A stretch of 5,806 nt of DNA from Pollutibacter sp044353505 (GTDB lineage Bacteria > Bacteroidota > Bacteroidia > Chitinophagales > Chitinophagaceae), in NCBI GenBank assembly GCA_044353505.1, contig JBILBU010000069.1:1-5806 (forward strand). Reading direction: 5' to 3'. Position 1 is the stretch's first letter. Every line of letters starts with the position of its first letter. Position numbers and translations under genes: made by a program. A model generated the notes under the pieces. The model was not told the DNA's origin. It did no database searches and saw only the letters and a list, made by a program, of their open reading frames with translations. Below, piece after piece: positions 1-5,806 of this stretch.

Positions 1-3000
1 TTTTTTCTTGGGAATCTTCGCGCAGGACTTATTGTTGCCTCTGTTATTCCTTTGGCCATGCTCTTCGCTATTGGCATGATGAATCTATTCGGTGTTTCAG
101 GCAACCTGATGTCTTTAGGTGCTTTGGATTTTGGATTGATTGTTGATGGTGCCGTGATCATTGTAGAAGCAGTTCTTCACCGTTTGCATGCCAATAAGCA
201 CGAGGGTCTTAAGCTTCGACAGTTTCAGATGGACGATACCGTTGAAAAATCTGCATCAAGAATGATGGGGGCAGCGGTTTTTGGTCAGATTATTATTCTC
301 ATTGTATATATCCCCATTTTTACACTTACGGGTATTGAAGGAAAAATGTTTGCTCCGATGGCTCAAACCGTTGCATTTGCACTCATTGGGGCCTTTATTT
401 TGTCTCTTACCTATGTGCCCATGATGACGAGCATTGTGCTGAGTAAAAATCTTTCACATAAGGATAATTTTTCTGATAGGATGATGAATGCGCTGCAACA
501 TCGTTTTCAACAAGCACTTTCAAAAATTCTTGCTCACCCCATCAAGGTAGTTCTGGCATCACTATCGCTACTTGTTGTTGCTGGATATATTGCCTCTACA
601 CTGGGTGGAGAGTTTATACCTGAGCTCGAGGAAGGGGATTTTGCTATCGATGCTAGGATGATGACGGGAACTACGTTACAGGCCACGATTGATGCCACTA
701 CAGAAGCCGTTCATGAAATCAAGAAGTTCCCAGAGGTTGAAAAGGTGGTTACCCGAATTGGTGCCAGTGAAATACCTACTGATCCTATGCCTGTTGAGAT
801 GACTGATATCATTGTAAACCTCAAGGATAAAAGTGAGTGGACAAGTGCAACTACATATGATGAGCTTGCCAATAAAATGAGCGCTGCAATCTCTAAGGTG
901 CCTGGATTGGCAGCCGGTTTTCAGTATCCTGTTCAGATGAGATTCAATGAGCTCATTGCAGGGGCCAAACAGGATGTAGTCTGTAAAATATTTGGCGAAA
1001 ACCTAGATACCCTTGCCCATTATGCAAGCTTATTTGAAGAGCTGATTCATCAGGTTGATGGCGCCAAAGATGTTTTTGCAGAGCGAGTTACTGGACTCCC
1101 TCAGATCATAATCAGGTATAGGAGGAATTCAATTGCTGGATATGGCCTGAGCGTATCTGATGTGAATCGTGCGTTAAGGGCATCATTTGCCGGGGAGACC
1201 GCAGGCCAGATCTATGAAAATGAACGGCGATTTGACCTTGTCATCAGATTGAAGGAAGATCGTCGCAATGACCTCTCCGATATCAAGGGATTATTAATTA
1301 CCAATCAACGTGGAATCTCTGTTCCCCTTGAACAGCTCGCAGACATCAGTATTGAAGATGGTCCAAATCAAATTCAGCGTGAAGATGCAAAACGTCGAAT
1401 TACAATCGCTTTCAATGTCCGCAATAGGGATGTGCAGTCAGTTGTTGAAGAAGTACAATCAAAGGCCTCTGCAAAAATAAAATTACCTGCAGGATATTTT
1501 GTACAGTATGGCGGCCAATTCGAAAATTTAACTGAAGCAAAAGATCGTTTGATGATTGCTGTTCCTGTTGCATTGCTTCTTATTTTACTAATCCTGTATT
1601 TTTCATTCGGGTCATTGCGATACGGACTACTGATCTACACAGCTATTCCCTTATCCACCATTGGTGGTATCTTGTTGTTGTGGTTGAGGGATATGCCTTT
1701 CAGCATTTCAGCTGGTGTTGGTTTTATTGCACTGTTTGGAGTAGCTGTACTCAATGGAATTGTATTACTCACGGAGTTTAATAGATTAAAAGTTGAAACT
1801 AAATTAGATATGAAAGAGGTTGTTTTACAAGGTACTTCCGCAAGGCTTCGTCCGGTGTTAATGACCGCGGCAGTAGCCTCACTTGGATTTCTTCCAATGG
1901 CATTGAGTACAAGTTCTGGGGCGGAGGTGCAAAGGCCACTCGCCACTGTTGTAATTGGAGGATTAATCTCTGCTACGTTGCTTACCCTCTTTGTATTGCC
2001 TGTATTATACGCTTGGGTTGAAAAAAGAAAATTGTCTCGAGATTCCAGCAAGGTTTCGGCGATTGTGATACTCTTGATCTCTTTCTCTGCGGTATCCACT
2101 GCCCAGACTCCTGCGGTATTGCATTTGCCATTAGATTCAATTCTTGTGATGGCAGATAATCAAGCCTATCCCATGTTGCTTGCAGATAAGCAAATTGGGT
2201 ATGTAGAAGCGTTAACAAAAAAACCTGCAGATATCCCCAAAACAGGAATTAGTCTGGAGTACGGGCATGTGAATAGTGCCTTTAATGATTCCCGCATCTT
2301 TATTAATCAATCCTTTCAACTTCCTTATGTTTATCAGCGGCAGAGGGTAGTCTATGAAAAGACACTTCAAGTTGCATCAGCTCAAAAAGCACTCAAGAAA
2401 GCTGAAATGCATTTGCTTATTCGTCAACTTTGTTTTCAAATCATTGATCTTGATAGGAGGGCCATCATCATTGATGAACTCGATAAAAATTTCAAAGAGT
2501 GGATGAGGGTTGCTGTCTTGCAGCAACAAGTTGGGGAGATCAATGCAAGTATACTTTCGTCAATAAAAATTCAGTCAGCAGAAAATAAACTCCAAAAAAA
2601 CAGATTGGAAACTGATAGGAGTACACTTATTCAGGAACTTACCTTTTTGCTTCATTCAACTCAACAGGTAGTGCCTATGTTTACCAATACAATTACTAAT
2701 CCTGTTATTGATGCTGTAAGCATGTTGCCCTCGCATCCATTAATGCAACTTGCTGATGCAAACATTGAGGAGCGAAAGGCGCAAACTAGGTTAGAGCGTA
2801 ATAGGTTATCACCAGATTTTAATCTTGGCTACAGCAATCTTTCTATCATTGGATGGCAGTCTCCCGACGGCATTGCACAAAAGTATTATGGAGCGGGTAC
2901 AAGATTTGGAGTGTATACTCTTGGGATGGGTCTACCTCTTTTCACAGGTGCTTCCAAGGCTAAAATAAAAGCCGCGAAGATTGTTGAAGAAATCGCGGGC

Positions 3001-3288
3001 ATTCAAAAGCAACATCAGTTTGATCAATTGTCTACCCAATACCTTCAGTTAAGAGAACGGTACCTCAGTCAGATGCAGTCGTTTACCTATTATGACAAAG
3101 AAGGTTTGCTGCAAGCAAAAAATATGATTTCACAAGCAACCGCGAGATTGGGTGCTGGTGATATTCCTTTTGCTGAATGGGCCTTGTTGGTAAGCCAATC
3201 ACTTCAAATTAGTATTTCTCACGCAGCATCTCTACATGCACTCCAAATGTTGGGGGCTGAATTTATTTATCTAACTGAAAAAAAATAA
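1..3288 (+). CDS. CusA/CzcA-type heavy-metal efflux RND pump fused to a TolC-family outer-membrane factor (5' partial)
   Basis: Proton-driven inner-membrane exporter of metal cations with its outer-membrane channel as a C-terminal domain. The frame is open from base 1, so the TTG at 52 is internal (residue 1 for numbering here) and the true start lies upstream. Seen: the TM4 motif DFGLIVDGAVIIVE with D26, D32 and E39, spaced like CzcA proton-relay acids D402, D408 and E415; a periplasmic porter domain from about 185 to 500; a second transmembrane bundle at about 503-656. Aligned by eye to CusA, the methionine-cluster positions M573, M623 and M672 become D200, M250 and E300, favouring divalent cations over Cu(I)/Ag(I). 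Residues 668-684 form an extra hydrophobic segment, followed by a TolC-like domain (about 690-1078) whose two halves begin alike (AYPMLLADKQI and HPLMQLADANI). The full protein should be near 1,480 residues. Such fusions occur in Bacteroidota. The exact metal is inferred. The adaptor gene follows after 3 bases. Confidence 0.93.
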   Translation, partial: FFLGNLRAGLIVASVIPLAMLFAIGMMNLFGVSGNLMSLGALDFGLIVDGAVIIVEAVLHRLHANKHEGLKLRQFQMDDTVEKSASRMMGAAVFGQIIILIVYIPIFTLTGIEGKMFAPMAQTVAFALIGAFILSLTYVPMMTSIVLSKNLSHKDNFSDRMMNALQHRFQQALSKILAHPIKVVLASLSLLVVAGYIASTLGGEFIPELEEGDFAIDARMMTGTTLQATIDATTEAVHEIKKFPEVEKVVTRIGASEIPTDPMPVEMTDIIVNLKDKSEWTSATTYDELANKMSAAISKVPGLAAGFQYPVQMRFNELIAGAKQDVVCKIFGENLDTLAHYASLFEELIHQVDGAKDVFAERVTGLPQIIIRYRRNSIAGYGLSVSDVNRALRASFAGETAGQIYENERRFDLVIRLKEDRRNDLSDIKGLLITNQRGISVPLEQLADISIEDGPNQIQREDAKRRITIAFNVRNRDVQSVVEEVQSKASAKIKLPAGYFVQYGGQFENLTEAKDRLMIAVPVALLLILLILYFSFGSLRYGLLIYTAIPLSTIGGILLLWLRDMPFSISAGVGFIALFGVAVLNGIVLLTEFNRLKVETKLDMKEVVLQGTSARLRPVLMTAAVASLGFLPMALSTSSGAEVQRPLATVVIGGLISATLLTLFVLPVLYAWVEKRKLSRDSSKVSAIVILLISFSAVSTAQTPAVLHLPLDSILVMADNQAYPMLLADKQIGYVEALTKKPADIPKTGISLEYGHVNSAFNDSRIFINQSFQLPYVYQRQRVVYEKTLQVASAQKALKKAEMHLLIRQLCFQIIDLDRRAIIIDELDKNFKEWMRVAVLQQQVGEINASILSSIKIQSAENKLQKNRLETDRSTLIQELTFLLHSTQQVVPMFTNTITNPVIDAVSMLPSHPLMQLADANIEERKAQTRLERNRLSPDFNLGYSNLSIIGWQSPDGIAQKYYGAGTRFGVYTLGMGLPLFTGASKAKIKAAKIVEEIAGIQKQHQFDQLSTQYLQLRERYLSQMQSFTYYDKEGLLQAKNMISQATARLGAGDIPFAEWALLVSQSLQISISHAASLHALQMLGAEFIYLTEKK
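2041..2106 (+). other. Internal signal-peptide-like segment joining the RND pump to the TolC domain
   Basis: Within the fusion protein, a basic stretch (EKRK...SRDSSK, residues 657-667) is followed by an uncharged hydrophobic run (668-681) and then S682-T683-A684 before Q685. This has the n-, h- and c-regions of a Sec signal peptide with a plausible signal peptidase I site after A684. Canonical RND pumps end in the cytoplasm after TM12, so a thirteenth membrane crossing is needed to bring the TolC domain to the periplasm. Whether the segment is cleaved or stays as an anchor cannot be decided from sequence. There is no cysteine for lipidation at the junction. Confidence 0.5.
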
Positions 3289-3291
3289 GTC

Positions 3292-4428
3292 ATGCGATAC
3301 ATCATAGTTTTTATTTTGTTGTCATTGTTTTTAATTGCCTGTTCATCCAATCAACAAGTTGTTAAGGAGGACGCTGCCCCTGCATCGGACTCACGAGAAG
3401 TTAGTTTAGATGATCAGCAGTTGTTGTCACTCGCTCTTGAATTTGGGGATATGACACCGGCCATAATAAATTCAGAGATTAATGTCCAGGGCCGTATTGA
3501 TCTTCCTCCCCAAAACCTGATTTCTGTCAACTTCCCACTCGGTGGATATCTGAGAAGCACTAAATTAATTCCCGGAATGCATGTTTCAAAAGGTGAGGTT
3601 ATTGCGATAATGGAAGATCAAAGTATTGTCCAATTGCAGCAGGATTATTTACAATCTCTTGCAAGACTTCAGCTTGCTACTGCTGAGCTGGATCGCCAGA
3701 AGGTACTTTATCAGGCAAGTGCGGGAACTTCCAAAGCATTCCAGCAGGCAGAAGCAGAGTTCAGCTTGCAGTCGATTAATGTCAAGTCGCTCTCTGAAAA
3801 ATTAAAGCTCATCAGTATTGATCCTGCGAGGTTGTCTACGGCTACGTTAAGTGGACAAGTACCGATTTATTCAACTATCAATGGATTTGTTTCTAAGGTA
3901 AACGTGAATACCGGTAAGTATGTCCAAGCCACCGAGACCATCTTCGAGCTTATTGACCCCGATGATATTCATGCGGCATTGACGATATTTGAAAAGGATC
4001 TTCCATTTGTGAAGAAAGGCAACAGTGTTACTATTCGTTTCAATGACGATCCTACTAAAACTTATGCTGCTGAGGTTATTCTTGTTAATAGGGATATTGA
4101 TGAAAACAGAACAGCCATTGCACATTGTCATTTCCGCAACCAACCCCAAAATCTTCTTCCAGGAATGTTTGTAGAGGGTTCAATCGCTTTGAACCATAAA
4201 AATGTGAACTCATTACCAGAGGATGCGCTTGTTTTCTTCGGCAATCAGCACTATGCTTTTTTTAAAAAGGGGAAGTCTATGATTGTCATGATCCCAGTTG
4301 AAGTTGGGGGCTCCATGAATGGGAAGGTTGAAATTGTTAAAGGCTTGGAGCAGGTACCCAAGGGGTCTCTAGTGCTTAATAACGCCTATAAACTCTTTGG
4401 CTTGATCAACAACAGGGGGGAAGAATAG
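3292..4428 (+). CDS. Efflux RND transporter periplasmic adaptor subunit (HlyD/CusB-type membrane fusion lipoprotein)
   Basis: Adaptor that should bridge the pump and TolC domains of the preceding gene product. Seen: a lipoprotein signal peptide with hydrophobic core 4-15 and lipobox L14-I15-A16-C17, so the mature protein is probably acylated at C17. A first lipoyl half lies around residues 76-108 (GGYLRS, then PGMHVSKGEVIAIMED). A helical hairpin runs from about 110 to 170, rich in Q, L and A. The second lipoyl half is about 192-223 (STINGFVSKVNVNTGKYV). A beta-barrel domain follows at about 225-300, containing the family-typical LLPGMFVEG, and then a membrane-proximal domain to residue 378. 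The length of 378 is normal for the family. No His- or Met-rich metal-binding tail is visible. The ATG lies 3 bases past the upstream stop with no Shine-Dalgarno sequence, which suggests translational coupling in an operon. The substrate is inferred only from the pump. Confidence 0.92.
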   Translation: MRYIIVFILLSLFLIACSSNQQVVKEDAAPASDSREVSLDDQQLLSLALEFGDMTPAIINSEINVQGRIDLPPQNLISVNFPLGGYLRSTKLIPGMHVSKGEVIAIMEDQSIVQLQQDYLQSLARLQLATAELDRQKVLYQASAGTSKAFQQAEAEFSLQSINVKSLSEKLKLISIDPARLSTATLSGQVPIYSTINGFVSKVNVNTGKYVQATETIFELIDPDDIHAALTIFEKDLPFVKKGNSVTIRFNDDPTKTYAAEVILVNRDIDENRTAIAHCHFRNQPQNLLPGMFVEGSIALNHKNVNSLPEDALVFFGNQHYAFFKKGKSMIVMIPVEVGGSMNGKVEIVKGLEQVPKGSLVLNNAYKLFGLINNRGEE

Positions 4429-4447
4429 GTTATCTGTAATCTTCCCT
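4417..4447. terminator. Imperfect hairpin spanning both convergent stop codons (possible bidirectional terminator)
   Basis: GGGAAGA at 4418-4424 is perfectly complementary to TCTTCCC at 4440-4446. A G-T pair can be added outside, and two more pairs inside beyond an A-A mismatch. The loop of about 15 bases holds both stop codons. No T-tract follows on either strand, so this is not a standard intrinsic terminator. It could slow polymerase, protect 3' ends, or be chance. It is reported because it is the only structure at the convergent junction. Confidence 0.3.
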
Positions 4448-4744
4448 AACTGGGTTAAATACATCAATAAGGATGCAGTCAGTGTGGGCAAATGCAGAAT
4501 GGGGAGTATTTGATGGGATAATTTTTATTACACCCGGTTCGAGTAGGCATGTTTCGTCACCAACATACAATTCCATTTTTCCTTCAATCATTAAAGAGAT
4601 TTGCTCGTGAGGATGTTGGTGCGGAGGAAGTTTACTTCCTGCTTTGATTGTTAACCAGCCAAGGGTCATATCCTTACCGTGTACATATTTTCCTAAGATT
4701 CCTGTTGCAATTTCTTTTGCCTTAATCTCATTTAATGTTATCAT
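4430..4744 (-). CDS. Small single-domain cupin protein, KdgF-like
   Basis: A 104-residue metal-binding beta-barrel protein, predicted cytoplasmic (no signal peptide). Cupin motif 1 is G36-x5-H42-x-H44-x3-Q48-x6-G55, with glutamine where the classical motif has glutamate. Motif 2 is G71-x5-P77-x-N79-x2-H82. The metal ligands would therefore be H42, H44, Q48 and H82. The C-terminus reads DVFNPVRED, with D94, F96 and R100. From memory, KdgF, which converts 4,5-unsaturated uronates to their linear keto form, has a His/His/Gln/His site and catalytic Asp, Phe and Arg at the same mutual spacing. This makes the family assignment good but not the substrate: no pectin or alginate gene is in view, and many cupins of this type are uncharacterised. 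The start ATG is 21 bases after the upstream stop, with an A-rich leader. Those two genes are probably co-transcribed. Its stop is one base from that of the adaptor gene. Confidence 0.85.
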   Translation of the reverse strand: MITLNEIKAKEIATGILGKYVHGKDMTLGWLTIKAGSKLPPHQHPHEQISLMIEGKMELYVGDETCLLEPGVIKIIPSNTPHSAFAHTDCILIDVFNPVREDYR

Positions 4745-4765
4745 ACTTAATCTTTTTAGTTGTGA

Positions 4766-5806
4766 TTATTGTTCAAAGTAAGCAACACTAGCTCCAACCC
4801 ATTCTTTTTCTTCATTATAACGGACACCAATCATTTTCACCTTGCTCAGCCTTGCAAGGTTGGTTGTTAAGGTAGGCCTATCATCGCCATCCTTCCAGAT
4901 GTACATTAACCTGATTTCAACTTTTGATGCTTCATCAGGCGTTTTTATGCAGCTTGCATAAGTTACTTTTTTTTGGAGTATCCAGTTTTCAGGGTCTTTA
5001 ATTTTTTTAATGTCATCTGCTTTGACATCAATTACAACCCCTTGCCCTGCAAAAGAAAATAAGGGTTTGAGTACATATTGCTCAAGATCTTTGGGTATGG
5101 CTTGAATGTTATTTAGGTATTCCGTTTTTGGAATAAAGGGATGAGATAACATAGGCAAGGTATGCTTAGATATCCTATAGAACCAGTTTGGGTGAGGCAC
5201 CCACTCTACATCAAGTTCATCTGTTATGTCTACAATCTCTCCGAGGGTTTCTTTCGCAGCATTCAATTCATCCATTATCAGTCTGTTGTATATTCTTTTG
5301 ATGATGATTTTTCTACCCTCGTTGATATAATACAATTTACTACCTTCTCTGATGAGCTTGGTTATACATACTGTATTGACTCCAAGGTAATCTTTGATGC
5401 AAGAGAAATCGATACGTGTTTTTTGTGTTTCTGGTTTTAGTTCAAGCAGAACGACTTCTTCTTTGGCATAATTACCCACAATCACATCACTGAGAAGTTT
5501 ACGGTATGAGTCATCATTGAGGCCGCTAAAAAATCGATTAAACCCTTTAGGGACCTCTATGTATTTTTCTAGTATTTTTGGATAGTAGGATTGAAATCCA
5601 AATAGGGTAGGGAATCCCTGCATCTCGATCAATGCAGGATATATTGAATCATCTTCGCGTTTGCAAATGCCAAAATCAAAAGCAATAAAGTGGGGGAAGT
5701 GATTCTGGTTTGGTATTTTTTCGGCTGTGGGGATAGCCGTTTCAGTAAGTCTTGTAAAATTCGGATTTTTTATAAAGTCAATAATGTATTCGCAAGTATC
5801 AATCAT
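4766..5806 (-). CDS. Uncharacterised protein with ATP-grasp ligase features (possibly 5' partial)
   Basis: I recognise no characterised homologue. Visible features fit an ATP-grasp enzyme, a class that joins a carboxylate to an amine or other nucleophile through an acyl-phosphate. Residues 58-72 (PALIEMQGFPTLFGF) and 165-180 (GRKIIIKRIYNRLIMD) look like the N-terminal substrate-side domain. Residues 244-258 (YVLKPLFSFAGQGVV) resemble the ATP-binding lysine and glycine-rich loop, with K247, G254 and G256. WILQKKV at 275-281 fits the adenine-contact strand. E298, R300 and N316 are candidate metal and phosphate ligands. The order is the ordinary one, not circularly permuted. There are no membrane segments, so it is probably cytoplasmic. 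The first visible ATG is the last three bases of the window, so the true start may lie beyond the edge. The C-terminus is complete. The KdgF-like cupin gene follows after 21 bases, suggesting an operon. The ATP-grasp assignment comes from motif reading alone. Confidence 0.7.
   Translation of the reverse strand: MIDTCEYIIDFIKNPNFTRLTETAIPTAEKIPNQNHFPHFIAFDFGICKREDDSIYPALIEMQGFPTLFGFQSYYPKILEKYIEVPKGFNRFFSGLNDDSYRKLLSDVIVGNYAKEEVVLLELKPETQKTRIDFSCIKDYLGVNTVCITKLIREGSKLYYINEGRKIIIKRIYNRLIMDELNAAKETLGEIVDITDELDVEWVPHPNWFYRISKHTLPMLSHPFIPKTEYLNNIQAIPKDLEQYVLKPLFSFAGQGVVIDVKADDIKKIKDPENWILQKKVTYASCIKTPDEASKVEIRLMYIWKDGDDRPTLTTNLARLSKVKMIGVRYNEEKEWVGASVAYFEQ

Noticed and set aside
52..60. TTG at 52 or ATG at 58 as the start of the pump gene
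   Set aside because: The frame is open to base 1 and the residues before it (FFLGNLRAGLIVASVIP) match the conserved pump sequence, so the gene continues upstream of the window.
1635..2218. Two overlapping open frames on the minus strand (154 and 78 codons)
   Set aside because: They lie opposite a highly conserved pump region and the start of the TolC part, match no family I know, and have low-complexity compositions typical of antisense shadows.
4120..4134. His-Cys-His cluster (H278-C279-H280) in the adaptor as a metal-binding site
   Set aside because: The two histidines fall where many family members have a similar VHxH strand before the LLPGM motif, so only the cysteine is unusual and a metal role is not supported.
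3871..4149. Minus-strand open frame of 92 codons inside the adaptor gene
   Set aside because: It is antisense to the well-supported lipoyl and beta-barrel domains, with no recognisable motif.
4774..4781. Bacteroidota -7-like element (TTACTTTG on the minus strand) upstream of the cupin gene
   Set aside because: It deviates from TAnnTTTG, lies within the end of the upstream coding region, and has no TTTG at the -33 distance. Co-transcription is simpler.
5162..5440. Plus-strand open frame of 92 codons opposite the ATP-grasp-like gene
   Set aside because: It is antisense to a coherent coding frame, rich in Y, F and C in a shadow-like way, with no domain.
1..5806. Mobile element, CRISPR, tRNA/rRNA or phage defence locus
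   Set aside because: Reading both strands showed no direct repeat array, terminal inverted repeats, transposase, tRNA-like fold or defence domain. The window is filled by four coding genes.

Overview
The window looks like chromosomal DNA from a member of the Bacteroidota. This rests on protein architecture, not on a marker gene. An RND metal pump is fused in one reading frame to a TolC-type outer-membrane factor, followed by a lipoprotein adaptor gene, an arrangement familiar from that phylum. Start codons lack clear Shine-Dalgarno sequences and have A-rich leaders, and the base composition is moderately AT-leaning. Genus cannot be called.

Plus strand (1-4428): a heavy-metal efflux operon. 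The first gene enters from the left edge, with roughly the first 390 residues of a CusA/CzcA-type pump missing. It carries the rest of the RND pump, an extra hydrophobic segment that resembles a signal peptide, and a complete TolC-like domain. Three bases after its stop comes the gene for the periplasmic adaptor, an HlyD/CusB-type lipoprotein. Together they supply all three parts of a tripartite efflux machine: inner-membrane proton-driven pump, adaptor and outer-membrane duct. Acidic residues sit where CusA has two of its three copper-binding methionines, and the transmembrane motif is of the CzcA kind. Both favour divalent cations (Zn, Co, Cd or Ni) over Cu(I)/Ag(I).

Minus strand (5806-4430): two genes reading towards the efflux operon, probably one transcription unit with a 21-base gap. 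The upstream gene, at the right edge, encodes a protein with ATP-grasp ligase features and no function I can name. The downstream gene encodes a 104-residue single-domain cupin resembling KdgF, with an H-x-H-x3-Q metal site. The cupin and the adaptor gene converge with one base between their stop codons, and an imperfect hairpin covers both stops.

The window is almost fully coding and holds no gene-free stretch over 25 bases. I found no RNA gene, insertion sequence, CRISPR array or tandem repeat. The most noteworthy points are the internal signal-peptide-like junction in the pump-TolC fusion, the adaptor lying in the same frame just past the fusion's stop, and the uncharacterised ATP-grasp/cupin pair. 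I do not see a clearly new biological system.
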